From Ursus arctos (taxonomy: Eukaryota > Chordata > Mammalia > Carnivora > Ursidae), in contig NW_026622863.1 of NCBI RefSeq assembly GCF_023065955.2, forward strand, positions 40,344,177 through 40,408,176: a stretch of DNA of 64,000 nt, read 5' to 3'. The notes under the pieces are model-generated. The model was given only the letters and a program-made list of their open reading frames with translations. It did not search any database and was not told the DNA's origin. Below are positions 12,040 through 22,014 of the stretch, piece after piece. Position 1 is the stretch's first letter; every line of letters starts with the position of its first letter. A program made the translations under genes and the position numbers.

Positions 12040-12215
12040 GACTTTGGACAGATATTTGAGAGCATCTAATAGGTGATTTCAAGTAGGCAGTTAGCTATGA
12101 GTTGGAAACTCCGATCTGGAGTGGAGTTATAAAATTGAGAGTTAATGCCGTAAAGATGGTGTTTTAATTTAAGAATATCAATGAGACGATGTGGGGATGG
12201 AGAGTAAGAGGAAAG
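12040..12215 (-). mobile_element. L2 fragment
   Basis: The + strand reads like reverse-complemented LINE-2: AAGTAGGCAGTTAGCTATGAG followed by GTTGGAAACTC..GATCTGGAGTGGAG and AGAGTTAATGCCG, corresponding to the L2 reverse-transcriptase end. It is an old, diverged copy. Confidence 0.6.
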
Positions 12216-13329
12216 AGAAAGGGGTGGGTACCAAACATCACTCGTGCACCACTCTGAATCATATCAGCCTCACCTGTCACTCTGGCCACTGCTGGGACTA
12301 CCAAATCTGTAAAAAATTAGATGATCTCTAGACTTAGGAAATACCTTGCTTACCATCATTTTACGGCAAATGAAGCATGCCAGTTGTTTCATGTTCACTG
12401 AAGTCACTGGTCTTGCTATGTTCCCCCTCAACCAGAAGCAGTTGGTTTGATAGTCGACTGCATGGCCTTTTGAAGGCTCAGGTGTGCTGGCAGTGACATC
12501 TTGCGGGGCTGGGATAATGTCCTCCAGGATACAATGTGTGTTCTAAATCAGAACCAATGTGTGAATAACCAATCAGCTCACTGGAGGAGGCACATCAGCA
12601 CTTCTTGGGGTCTTCTTGCCAGTTTTTTCCCCCCATAGCCTAGATCTCTGAGTCTGAGGTTTTGAGGGGTTGGTGGTAACATGATGAGATTTGAACTCTG
12701 GGTGGTCACTTCTGGTTGTCCTGGGCAGGGGGCTTAATGGATGAGTCTGGAGGAAGGATGCCATATCCCAGAAAGATGCTAGTGCCAAGGTCAGCACTTA
12801 GGAGTCCCAAACATTTGAGGGGAAATAACCTCCGTAACGTGGGTGTTGGGGCCAGGAGGTTGAGTCTTAAGTAGGATGCATAGGATGGGGGTGAGCCTTG
12901 AGGGAGGTGTTGGGAGTGCTGGGTAAAGCCACAGAGTGGGTCATTGAGAGGGTACGGGGCCAGCTCTGAGCTGGCAAGGATCCTGGCAAAGGTTTAGCCC
13001 AGAGCTCCTAGGAGGCTGCTGGATGGCATGGGAGGTCTGAGGGAGCCTCAGTTGCAACCAAATCACTAAAACCTCCCTCAGCTTTCCCTGCTGTTTTGCC
13101 AGGCCCAGAGAACCAGAGGAGAACTGGTTCTCATGATCCAGAGGAGATGTGGAGAGAGACATGCCCCACAGTAAGCTGGAGGGAATGGAGAAGAAGCATG
13201 AACTGGCAGGATGGGCCGGGCTTTGCCAGGCAGGTCAGGTAAAGGAGGGAGTTGTAGGGAAGGGACAAAATGTGCTGTGGCCTAGAGGCATGAAACTCTT
13301 GGTCATATTCCAAACACTGTGGACGGTTT
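12216..13329. other. Unassigned, no supported gene
   Basis: Short frames only, none with known motifs. No young repeat recognised. Parts of 12.8-13.3 kb may be diverged L2. Confidence 0.4.
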
Positions 13330-13545
13330 GGGCGATGGATGAAAAAAGTGGCCAGAAGCGGGTAGGTCTTGAATGATCTTCAGAGTCTGCATTTCATCCT
13401 GAGCAAGGGTGATCAGGCATCCCCGAGGGGTTGCTCAGATCTGAGTTGAAGAGTCACTCTAGCAGCTCTGGTGAGCGGATGTAGGGAGTTGAGCCTGGAG
13501 GCAAGAAGCAGTTGCCATAATTCAGGTCATAGTCAACAAGCAGGA
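13330..13545 (-). mobile_element. L2 fragment
   Basis: The + strand follows reverse-complemented L2 order: CTTGAATGATCTTCAGAG, ATTTCATCCTGAGCAAGG, GTTGAAGAGTCACTCTAGC and GCAGTTGCCATAATTCAGG. Relative to the fragment at 12040-12215 the order is inverted, so the two are separate insertions. Confidence 0.65.
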
Positions 13546-13568
13546 GAAACCATTCACTCCTTATTTGC

Positions 13569-13793
13569 TTTTTTTTTTTTTTTTAAGATTTTATTTATTT
13601 ATTTTAGAGAGAGTGAGAGCCAGAGAGCCCAAGCACGGGCAGGGTGAGAGAGCACGAGTGGGGTGAAGGGCAGAAGGAGAGGCAGACTCCCCACTGAGCA
13701 GGGAACCCAATGCGGGGCTCAATCCTGGGACTCCAGGATCATGACCCAAGCCGAAGGCAGACGCTTAACCATCTGAGCCACCCAGTTGCCCCC
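13569..13793 (-). mobile_element. CAN-SINE fused to the 3' side of an L1
   Basis: T-run 13569-13584, AAGATTTTATTTATTT box, GA-rich body with a small internal duplication (AGAGAGC..GAGAGCACG) and reversed head ending CCACCCAGTTGCCCC. I find no direct repeats around it. The L1 ORF2 reading frame runs into its head and stops inside it. Confidence 0.92.
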
Positions 13794-16700
13794 ATCCTAT
13801 ATTTTTCAAGTTTCTTTAATCCCTGGCTTTCAAGTCTTTTTAATTCCTGGCTTAACAGAAGAAAGCTGGGTTCAATGGCTGGATCATAGGGTAGCTCAAT
13901 TTTTAACTTTTTAAGGGACCTCCACACTGTTTTCCAGAGTGGCTGTACCAACTTGCATTCCCACCAACAATGTAGGAGGGATCCCCTTTCTCCACATCCT
14001 CTCCAACAATTGTTGTTTCTTGCCTTGTCTATTTTTGCCATTCTAACTGGCGTAAGGTGGTATCTCAGTGTGGTTTTGATTTGAATTTCCTTGATGGCTA
14101 ATGATTTTGAACATTTTTTCATGTGTCTGTTAGCCATTTGTATGTCTTCATTGGAAAAGTGTCTGTTCATATCTTCTGCCCATTTTTTGATTTGTTTATT
14201 TGTTTCTCGTGTATTGAGTTTGAGAAGTTCTTTGTAGATCTTGGATACCAGTCCTTTATCTGTAGTGTCATTTGCAAATATATTCTCCCATTCCGTGGGC
14301 TGCCTCTTAGTTTTTCTGACTGTTTCCTTGGATGTGCAGAAACTTTTAATCTTGATGAAGTCCCATAAATTCATTTTATCTTTTGTTTCCCTTGCCTTTG
14401 GGGATGTGTCATGAAAAAGGTTGCTTTGGCCGATGTCGTAGAGGTTGTTGCCTATGTTCTCCTCTAGAATTTTGATGGATTCCTGTCTCACATCGAGGTC
14501 TTTCATCCATTTGGAGTTTATTTTTGTGTATGGTGTGAGATAGTGGTCAAGTTTCATTCTCTTGCATGTAGCTGTCCAATTTTCCCAGCACCATTTATTG
14601 AAGAGACTGTCTTTTTCCCACCGGATGTTTTTTCCTGCTTTATCAAATATTAGTTGCCCAAAGAGCCGAGGGTCCATTTCTGGGTTCTCTATTCTGTTCC
14701 ATTGGTCTATGTGTCTGTTTTTGTGCCAGTACCATGCTGTCTTTGTGATCACAGCTTTGTAGTACAGCTCGAAATCCGGCATTGTGATGCCCCCAGCTTT
14801 GTTTTTCCTTTTCAACAGTTCCTTGGAGATTCGGGGCCTTTTCTGTTTCCATACAAATTTAAGGACTGTTTGTTCCAGTTCTTTGAAAAATGTCCTTGGT
14901 ATTTTGATCGGGATAGCATTGAGAGTGTAGATTGCTCTGGGTAGCATGGACATTTTAACTATGTTTATTCTTCCGATCCATGAGCATGGAATATCTTTCC
15001 ATCTTTTTATGTCTTCCTCAATGTCTTTTAAGAGTGATTTATAGTTTCTAGAATATAGGTCCTTTACGTCTCTGGTTAAGTTAATTCCAAGGTAACGTAT
15101 GGTTTTTGGTGCTATTGTAAATGGGATGGATTCCCTAATTTCTCTTTCTTCGGTCTTGTTATTCGTGTATAGAAATGCAACTGATTTCTGAGCATTTATT
15201 TTGTATCCTGCCACGTTACTGAATTGCTCTATAACTTCTAATAGTTTGGGAGTGGCTTCTTTTGGGTTTTCCATATAGAGTATCATGTCATCTGCAAAGA
15301 GAGACATTTTGACTTCTTCTTTGCCAATTTGAATACCTTTGATCCCTTTTTGTCGTCTGATTGCTGTTGCAAGGACTTCTAGTACTATGTTGAATAATAG
15401 TGGCGAGAGTGGGCATCCTTGTCGAGTTCCTGATCTTAAGGGAAAGGCTTCCAGCTTTTCCCCATTGAGAATAATATTTGCAGTAGGCTTTTCATAGATG
15501 GCTTTTATGAGATTGAGAAATGTACCTTCTATTCCTACACTCTGAAGGGTTTTAATCAGGAAAGGATGCTGTATTTTGTCAAATGCTTTTTCGGCATCGA
15601 TTGAGAGGATCATATGGTTCCTGAGTCTTTTCTTGTTGATATGATGTATCACGCTGATTGATTTGCGAATATTGAACCACGCTTGCATCCCAGGTATGAA
15701 TCCCACTTGATCGTGATGGATAATCCTTTTAATGTACTGTTGGATTCTATTAGCAAGTATCTTGTTGAGGATTTTGGCGTCCATATTCATTAGGGAAATC
15801 GGTCTGTAATTCTCCTTTTTGATGGGGTCTTTGCCTGGTTTGGGGATCAAGGTAATATTGGCCTCATAGAATGAGTTTGGTAGCTTTCCTTCTGTTTCTA
15901 TTTTTTGAAATAGCTTTAGGAGAATAGGTATTATTTCTTCTTTGAATGTTTGGTAGAATTCCCCAGGAAAACTGTCCGGGCCTGGAGTTTTGTTATTTGG
16001 AAGGTTGTTTATCACTGACTCAATTTCTTCATAATTAATTGGCCTGTTTAAGGAATCAATTTCTTCCGGTTTCAATCTTGGTAGTTTATAGGTTTCCAGG
16101 AAGGATTCCATCTCTTCCAGATTGCTTAGTTTATTGGCATATAGCTGTTGATAAAAATTTCTAATAATCCTTCCAATTTCAATGGTGCTCCTCGTGACCT
16201 CTCCTTTTTCATTCATAATTTTAATAATCTGGGTCCTTTCTCTTTTCTTTTGGATAAGTCTTGCCAGTGGTCTGTCAATTTTATTGATTCTCTCAAAGAA
16301 CCAGCTTCTAGTCCTGTTGATCTGCTCTGCTGTACTTCTGGTTTCTGCTTGATTGATTTCAGCTCTAATTTTGGTCAACTGCTTCCTCGTGCGTGGATTA
16401 GGCCTGTCCCTCTGTTGCTGTTCCAGCTTCTTGAGGTGAGAATATAAAAACTGCATTTTAGATTTTTCTATTCTTTTGAGTGAGGCTTGGATGGCTATGT
16501 ATTTCCCCCTTAGGACTGCCTTTGCAGTATCCCATAGGTTTTGGACTGTTGTATTTTCATTCTCATTGGTCTCCATAAATTGTTTTATTTGATTTTTGAT
16601 TTCCTGGTTTATCGAGTCATTCCTGAGCAGGATGGTTCTTAGTCTCCAAGTGTTTGAGTTTCTTCCAAATTTTTCCTTGTGGTTGAGTTCCAATTTCAGA

Positions 16701-17395
16701 GCGTTGTGGTCTGAGAATACGCAGGGGATAATTTCAATCTTTTGGTATCGGCTGAGACCTGTTTTGTGTCCCAGAACATGGTCTATTCTTGAGAATGTTC
16801 CATGGGCATTAGAATAGAATGAGTATTCTTTGGTTCTGGGGTGTAGTGTTCTATATATATCTATGAGGTCCAACTCGTCGAGTATGGCATTCAAAGCCTT
16901 TGATTCTTTGCTTAGTTTTTGCCAGGGTGTTCTGTCTATTTCTGATAGTGGAGTGTTGAGGTCCCCTACTATTAATGTATTTTTATTTATATGTCTCTTT
17001 ATTCTGGTTAAGAGTTGGCTTGTGTATCTTGCTGCTCCCCTGTTGGGGGCATATATATTTATAATTGTCATATCCACTTGTTGAATACTTCCCTTAAGAA
17101 TAATATAGTGCCCTTCTGCATCTCTAACTATAGTCTGTAGTTTAAAATCCAATTTATCTGATATGAGAATTGCTACCCCAGCTTTCTTTTGAGGTCCATT
17201 TGCATGAAAGATGGTACTCCATCCCCTTACTCTCAGTCTGAATGCATCTTTGGGTTTGAAATGAGTCTCTTGTAGACAGCAAATGGATGGGTCATTTCTT
17301 TTTATCCAATCTGCAACCCTATGGCGCTTTATGGGATGGTTCAAACCATTTACATTAAGACTGATTACTGAGAGATATGATTTTAATGTTGCCAT
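13739..17395 (-). CDS. L1 ORF2 protein (endonuclease-reverse transcriptase), C-terminus replaced
   Basis: The open frame of 1218 codons encodes the L1 enzyme that nicks target DNA and reverse-transcribes RNA from the nick. The N-terminal apurinic-type endonuclease keeps N14 (SLNVNGL), E43 (QETH), YAPN, GDLNTPL and the SDH catalytic histidine near residue 230. The reverse transcriptase keeps [14 protein letters not shown] and the [10 protein letters not shown] catalytic aspartates. A CX3CX7HX4C cluster (CWRGC...H..C) is present near the C-terminus. After IELPYDPAI, at roughly residue 1175, the sequence leaves the family. It continues through [16 protein letters not shown] linker repeats and ends with about 15 residues read from a SINE head. 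Human ORF2p is 1275 residues, so about 100 native residues are missing. Whether any activity remains is unknown. Confidence 0.93.
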   Translation of the reverse strand: MATLKSYLSVISLNVNGLNHPIKRHRVADWIKRNDPSICCLQETHFKPKDAFRLRVRGWSTIFHANGPQKKAGVAILISDKLDFKLQTIVRDAEGHYIILKGSIQQVDMTIINIYAPNRGAARYTSQLLTRIKRHINKNTLIVGDLNTPLSEIDRTPWQKLSKESKALNAILDELDLIDIYRTLHPRTKEYSFYSNAHGTFSRIDHVLGHKTGLSRYQKIEIIPCVFSDHNALKLELNHKEKFGRNSNTWRLRTILLRNDSINQEIKNQIKQFMETNENENTTVQNLWDTAKAVLRGKYIAIQASLKRIEKSKMQFLYSHLKKLEQQQRDRPNPRTRKQLTKIRAEINQAETRSTAEQINRTRSWFFERINKIDRPLARLIQKKRERTQIIKIMNEKGEVTRSTIEIGRIIRNFYQQLYANKLSNLEEMESFLETYKLPRLKPEEIDSLNRPINYEEIESVINNLPNNKTPGPDSFPGEFYQTFKEEIIPILLKLFQKIETEGKLPNSFYEANITLIPKPGKDPIKKENYRPISLMNMDAKILNKILANRIQQYIKRIIHHDQVGFIPGMQAWFNIRKSISVIHHINKKRLRNHMILSIDAEKAFDKIQHPFLIKTLQSVGIEGTFLNLIKAIYEKPTANIILNGEKLEAFPLRSGTRQGCPLSPLLFNIVLEVLATAIRRQKGIKGIQIGKEEVKMSLFADDMILYMENPKEATPKLLEVIEQFSNVAGYKINAQKSVAFLYTNNKTEEREIRESIPFTIAPKTIRYLGINLTRDVKDLYSRNYKSLLKDIEEDIKRWKDIPCSWIGRINIVKMSMLPRAIYTLNAIPIKIPRTFFKELEQTVLKFVWKQKRPRISKELLKRKNKAGGITMPDFELYYKAVITKTAWYWHKNRHIDQWNRIENPEMDPRLFGQLIFDKAGKNIRWEKDSLFNKWCWENWTATCKRMKLDHYLTPYTKINSKWMKDLDVRQESIKILEENIGNNLYDIGQSNLFHDTSPKARETKDKMNLWDFIKIKSFCTSKETVRKTKRQPTEWENIFANDTTDKGLVSKIYKELLKLNTRETNKQIKKWAEDMNRHFSNEDIQMANRHMKKCSKSLAIKEIQIKTTLRYHLTPVRMAKIDKARNNNCWRGCGERGSLLHCWWECKLVQPLWKTVWRSLKKLKIELPYDPAIEPSFLLLSQELKRLESQGLKKLEKYRMGATGWLRWLSVCLRLGS
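13794..13873. repeat. Linker with a 24-base imperfect tandem repeat between L1 and SINE
   Basis: Two 24-base copies (13806-13829 and 13830-13853, three mismatches) make up most of an 80-base segment that belongs neither to the L1 nor to the SINE. In the ORF2 frame on the - strand they encode SQELKRLE and SQGLKKLE. Confidence 0.85.
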
Positions 17396-17467
17396 GTTGC
17401 CAGTAAAGTCTTTGTTTGTATTGGCTGTGACTTTCTGTTCTGTATCACTCTTGGGGCCTTTTTACTT

Positions 17468-18370
17468 TTATAGAACCCCCCGTAATATCTCCTGTAGGGC
17501 TGGTTTCGTGGTTACAAAATTGGTTAGTGACTGGCGATTCTGAAATGTCTTTATTTCTCCATCAATTCTGAATGAGAGCCTTGCTGGATAAAGGATCCTT
17601 GGCTGCATGTTTTTCTCTGAAAGAGCTTTAAATATGCTCCCCCAACCCTTTCTCTCATTCCAGGTCTGTGTAGACAGGTCTGATGTAATTCTGATGCTTT
17701 TGCCTTGGTACGTGAGAAATTTCTTTGCCCTGGCCGCTTTCAATACTGTATCCTTGCATCTAATATTTGCAAATTGCACTATGACGTGACGTGGCGTAGG
17801 TTTGTCATGGTTGAGCTTGGGAGGGGTCCTCTCTGCCTCTTGGACACGAATGTTTGTTTCCCTTGCTAGATTAGGGAAGTTTTCAGCTACAATTTGTTCA
17901 AATATCTCTTCTAGACCTCTGTTTTTCTCCACCCCCTCGGGGATGCCGATGATTCTAACATTGGATCGTTTCATGGAGTCAGTAATCTCCCGTAACCTAC
18001 ATTCGTGGGCGTGGATTTTTTTAAGACCATCTTCTATTTTCATTTTTTCCTCTATTAACCCATCCTCCAATTCACTAACCCGTTCCTCTGCTTCTGCGAC
18101 CCTGGCCGTCAGAGCCTCTAGTTTTGCCTGCATTTGGCTCATAGAATTTTTAATTTCTGTCAGTTTCGCTCTCATTTCTGTCCTTAGGGATTCTATATTC
18201 TCAGTAACCTTTTCGTTTATACTTTTTTCAATTCTACTCATCATTTTGACCATCGTTACTCTGAATTCCATTTCTGATAATTTGGTTACATCCATATCCA
18301 TTATTTCTGTGGCAGAGGCCACAGAATCACTGTCTTTTCTTTGCTGGGGGGGGCTTCTCCTTCTTGTCAT
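17468..18370 (-). CDS. L1 ORF1 protein (RNA-binding chaperone), intact
   Basis: The 300-codon frame is complete from ATG to stop. It encodes the L1 trimeric nucleic-acid chaperone that coats L1 RNA. A basic, low-complexity start (MTRRRSPPQQRKDS) is followed by a heptad-rich coiled coil at about residues 30-125 (KLSEMEFRV...RVAEAEERVSELEDGL). An RRM follows with VRIIGIPEG and HVIVQFAN strands, then a C-terminal domain with the conserved ILYPARLSF block. Human ORF1p is 338 residues; the difference lies mainly in the coiled coil. It lies 72 bases upstream of ORF2 as in other mammalian L1s, and the absence of any stop suggests a recent insertion. Confidence 0.94.
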   Translation of the reverse strand: MTRRRSPPQQRKDSDSVASATEIMDMDVTKLSEMEFRVTMVKMMSRIEKSINEKVTENIESLRTEMRAKLTEIKNSMSQMQAKLEALTARVAEAEERVSELEDGLIEEKMKIEDGLKKIHAHECRLREITDSMKRSNVRIIGIPEGVEKNRGLEEIFEQIVAENFPNLARETNIRVQEAERTPPKLNHDKPTPRHVIVQFANIRCKDTVLKAARAKKFLTYQGKSIRITSDLSTQTWNERKGWGSIFKALSEKNMQPRILYPARLSFRIDGEIKTFQNRQSLTNFVTTKPALQEILRGVL

Positions 18371-18471
18371 TCTGATGAAGAGAGGTTGCGGGGTTTCCAG
18401 AGCCCAAATTATTGACTGGGTCCCAGGCCGTGCCCCTTGTTTTATAGGGATGTTAGGGATGTGGGCTTCTT

Positions 18472-18662
18472 CTTTAAAGATTTTATTTATTTATTTATGT
18501 GGCAGCCAACCAGCGAGAGAGGGAACAGAAGCAGGGGAGTGGGAGAGGAAGAAGCAGGCTCCCAGCGGAGGAGCCCGATGAGGGACTCCTTTCCGGAATG
18601 CCGGGATCACGCCCTAAGCCGAAGGCAGGCGCTCAATGACTGCGCCACCCAGGCACCCGGGT
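18472..18662 (-). mobile_element. CAN-SINE (SINEC1-like) in the L1 5'UTR
   Basis: Its body has the GCCGGGATCACGCCCTAAGCC wording of the bear-type subfamily. TGTGGGCTTCTT flanks it at 18460-18471 and 18663-18674, so it entered after the young L1 and splits its 5'UTR 90 bases upstream of ORF1. Confidence 0.95.
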
Positions 18663-19060
18663 TGTGGGCTTCTTGATTTTTCAGCCTGCCTTCTGTGTTC
18701 TGGGGGAGGAGCCTGCCGCGCCGATACTCAGGCAGCCATGTTTGGGTAGAGTCTCCGCGTCCCCTGCGAGGGGGGATGGGGATGGGCACTCCCTGAGCCG
18801 GTTTTTCCAGGCTTTTGTTCTCTGGCGGCTTTCCCTGGCGGTTTGCTGTGCCTCTTCTGAGAGAGCAGCAGCAGCCAAATTTCAGCCTCTGTCACAGAAC
18901 AGAGGGATTGCGGCCCGTTCTCTACTAATGTTCTGGCCACTTTAACTCTGTTACTGCTGGTGCTGCTCAACCCTGCAGCGTCCCGGGATGTGCGCCCCAC
19001 ACCCGGCGTCCCAGCCCTCACTTCCAGGGCCGGCGCGTCTCTGTCCTTTGTGTTTCTAAT

Positions 19061-19094
19061 GCCGCCAGCCGCCAGCCGCCAGCCGCCAGCCGCC
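19061..19094 (-). repeat. GCCGCCA heptamer array in the L1 5'UTR
   Basis: Four full copies plus a partial copy of GCCGCCA lie in a CpG-rich part of the L1 promoter region. Such short arrays vary in copy number between L1 copies. Confidence 0.9.
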
Positions 19095-19500
19095 CCGCGC
19101 GAGCTCCCGGATCTCCCGGTCTCAGTCTGGATCCAGTGAGCGCACCGGGATTCCGGTGTTCCGCGAGATGCCTGGTGGCGCGCGCACCCGGCTCACGGTC
19201 TCAGTCTGCTGTTTTGCGGGTGCCGTCCGCGAGCCCCGCCCGCTCCCCCGTGCAAGTGGCTACCACTTCCCGGCGCCCGAACACGGCGGCTCCCTCCCCC
19301 TTCCGTTTATCTTCCGATATCTGTGCACAGTTTCATGGCTCCCCGCTTCGTACCTCAATACTCAGCGCTGGAGATGTTCATTTGTAGAGATCCAGATGCG
19401 TCTTCCTGTGTCTCAGGCTGGTTCCGTGGTTGTTTAGGCTGGTCTGGTACCGATCCAGCTCCACTCGGAGGACCGGCTGAAAACGGTGTCTCCTACTCCT

Positions 19501-19510
19501 CCGCCATCTT
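19501..19510 (-). promoter_or_regulatory. YY1-like site at the 5' tip of the young L1
   Basis: The - strand reads AAGATGGCGG within the first bases of the element. A YY1 site at this position is known to set the transcription start in primate L1. Its intact core here is seen; its function is inferred. Confidence 0.75.
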
Positions 19511-19512
19511 CG

Positions 19513-19898
19513 GTCAAGGAATATTTTAAACAGGGAGATTAGGGAAGACTTCTCAGCCAAGACTACAATTGTTCACAGACAAGAAGGACCCAGCTGATGA
19601 AAGATGACGACGCCAATGACTCCAGGCAGACAGAACAACAAATGTGGTGATGACCCTCAGTCTGGATTAACTTCACTGGGCTGCAGAGCCAAGGCGATGG
19701 TGCAGTTGAAGAGCAACTAGGCAGAGCACAGTTCGGCCAGATTCAGGTCCTCAAATGAAGAGCCTTGCCAGTGCCGGACCCCCGTCTGACCACCTCACCT
19801 CCCACCCCCAGGCAGGGGAGCTAAGTCATGGCACAGCCCATTGCTGAGTGCCGCTCCTGGCTCTGCCCGAGCAGAAAGGCTGAACGAACATCCCTTTT
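19513..19898. other. Unassigned segment between two L1s
   Basis: About 390 bases of unique-looking sequence with no open frame of note and no SINE or L1 text. It borders the 5' end of the young L1 and the truncated 3' end of the next L1. Confidence 0.45.
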
Positions 19899-20116
19899 AG
19901 TGAACTATTGGATTCAATTTGCTAGTATTTTGTGGAGAACTTTGTTATCCATGTTCATCAGAGATATTGGCTTGTAATTCTCATTTTTAGCGGGGTCTTT
20001 GTCTGGTTTTGAAGTCAAGGTAATGTTGACCTCATAGAATGAGTTTGGAAGTTTTCCTTCCATTTATATTTTTTTGGAATCGTTTGAGAAGAATAGATAT
20101 TAACTCTTCTTTAAAT

Positions 20117-20300
20117 GGTGCCTGCATGGCTCAGTCCATTAAGCGTCTGCCTTTGGCTCAGGTCCTGATCCCAGAGTCCTGGGATTGAGACCCACGTTGG
20201 GCTCCCTGCTCAGCGGGGAGTCTGCTTCTTCTTCAGCACCCCGCCTTGTGCTCTCTCTCTCTCTCAAAAAAAGAAATAAATAAAACCTTTAAAAAATAAA
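20117..20300 (+). mobile_element. CAN-SINE
   Basis: The head GGTGCCTGCATGGCTCAGTCC starts directly in L1 text. The tail is (CT)n followed by AAATAAATAAAACC. Flanking TTTAAATG-like repeats are imperfect. Confidence 0.92.
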
Positions 20301-21470
20301 TGTTTGCCTGAATTTCCCTGGGAAGCCATCTGCCCCTCAGCTTTTGTTTGTTGGGGGATTTTTGATTACTGACTCAATGTCTTTGCTGGTTATCAGTCTG
20401 TTCAAATTTTCTATTTCTTCCTGTTTCAGTTTTGATAGTTTATATGTTTCTAGGAATTTATCCATTTCTTCCAGACTGCCCAATTTGTTGGCATATAATT
20501 TTTCATAATATTCTCTTACAATTGTTTGTATTTCTGTTGTGTTGGTTGTGACCTCTCCTCTTACATTTGTGATTTTATTTATTTGGGTCCTTTCTCTTTT
20601 CTTTTTGATGAGTCTAGATGCTTATCAATTTTATTAATTCTTTCAAAGAACCAGCTCCTACTTTCATTGATCTGTTCTACTGGTTTTTGTTTGTTAGTTT
20701 CTGTATCATTTATTTCTGCTCTAATGTTTATTATTTCCTTTCTTCTGCTGTCTTTAGGCTTTATTGTTCTTTTTCTAGCTCCTGTAGGTGTAAGGTTAGG
20801 TTGTTTGAGATTTTTCTTGTTTCTTGGAGTAGGCCTGTATTTCTATAATTCCCTCTTAGACTGCTTTTGCTGCATCCCAAAGGTTTTGGACCCATGTGTT
20901 TTCATTTTCATATATATTTTTTAAATTTCTTCTTTAACTTCCTGGTTAACCCATTCATTCTTTAGTAGGATGTTTTTTAGCCTCTATGTATTTGTGGTCT
21001 TTCCAAATTTTTTCTTGGGGTTGATATCAAGTTTCATAGTGTTGTGGTTGGAAAACATGCATGGTGTGATCTCAATGTTTTTGAGGCATGATTTGTGACC
21101 CAGAGTGTAATCTATTCTGAGAATGTCCCATGTGCACTCAAAAAGAATGTGTATTCTGCTGCTTTAGGATGAAGTGTTCTGAATATATCTGTTAAGTCCA
21201 TCTTGTCCAGCATGTCATTCAAAGCCATCATTTCCTTATTGATTATCTGCTTAGATGATCTGTCCATTTTTATAAGTGGAATGTTAACGTCCCCTAGTAT
21301 TATTATCAATGAGTTTCTTTATATTTATTGATTTATATATATGGGTGTTCCTAAGTTGGGGGCATAAATATTTACAATTGTTAGATCTTCTTATTGGATA
21401 GACACCTTTATTATGATATAGTGCTCTTATTTATCTCTTATTACAGTCTTTGATTTAAAACCTAATTTGT

Positions 21471-21663
21471 TGGGGCCCCTGGGTGGCTCAGTTGGTTAAG
21501 TTTTTGCCTTCGGCTCAGGTCATGATCCTGGGATCCTGGGATCAGGCCCCATGTCAGGCTCCCTGCTCAGTGGGGAGCCTGCTTCTCCCTCTCTCTTTGC
21601 CACTCCCCCTGATTGTGCTCTTTCTCTCTTCTCTGTGTCAAATAAATAAAATCCTAAAAAAAT
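21471..21663 (+). mobile_element. CAN-SINE with 14-base target-site duplication
   Basis: AAAACCTAATTTGT is perfectly repeated at 21457-21470 and 21664-21677. Head GGGGCCCCTGGGTGGCTCAG, tail AAATAAATAAAATCCT. Confidence 0.96.
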
Positions 21664-21810
21664 AAAACCTAATTTGTCTGATATAAATATGGCTACTCCA
21701 GCTTTCTTTTGATGTCCATTGGCATAATAAATGGTTCTCCATCCGCTCACTTTATCTGCAGGTGTCTAGGTCTCAAATGAGTCTGTTGTAGGCAGCATAT
21801 AGATGTCTCT

Positions 21811-22014
21811 CTCTCTTTTTTTTTAAAAGATTTTATTTATTTATTCAACAGAGATAGAGACAGCCAGCGAGAGAGGGAACGCAAGCAGGGGGAGTGGGAG
21901 AGGAAGAAGCAGGCTCATAGTGGAAGAGCCTGATGTGGGGCTCGATTCCATAACGCCGGGATCACGCCCTGAGCTGAAGGCTGACGCTTAACCGCTGTGC
22001 CACCCAGGTGCCCC
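21811..22014 (-). mobile_element. CAN-SINE, SINEC1-like subfamily
   Basis: It carries the diagnostic 'ACAGCCAGCGAGAGAGGGAA' and 'ATAACGCCGGGATCACG' wording of the bear-type subfamily. GATGTCTCT is repeated on both sides (21802-21810 and 22015-22023). Confidence 0.94.

Larger units (their letters stand above)
13874..19512 (-). mobile_element. Young L1 with 5'UTR, intact ORF1 and nearly complete ORF2; 3' end lost
   Basis: This is the least decayed element in the window. From its 5' end (about 19512) it has a CpG-rich 5'UTR with a heptamer repeat, a SINE insertion at 18472-18662, ORF1 (18370-17468), a 72-base gap and ORF2 from 17395. L1 identity ends at about 13874, inside the ORF2 C-terminal region, so the last part of ORF2, the 3'UTR and the poly(A) tail are absent. 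No target-site duplication links the flanks at 13568 and 19513. The loss of the 3' rather than the 5' end is opposite to normal L1 truncation and makes autonomous mobility unlikely. Confidence 0.93.

Noticed and set aside
17802..18581. 259-codon + strand frame antisense to L1 ORF1
   Set aside because: It mirrors the Lys/Glu-rich coiled coil, whose antisense is Leu/Ser-rich and stop-poor, and it runs into a SINE. No independent coding evidence.
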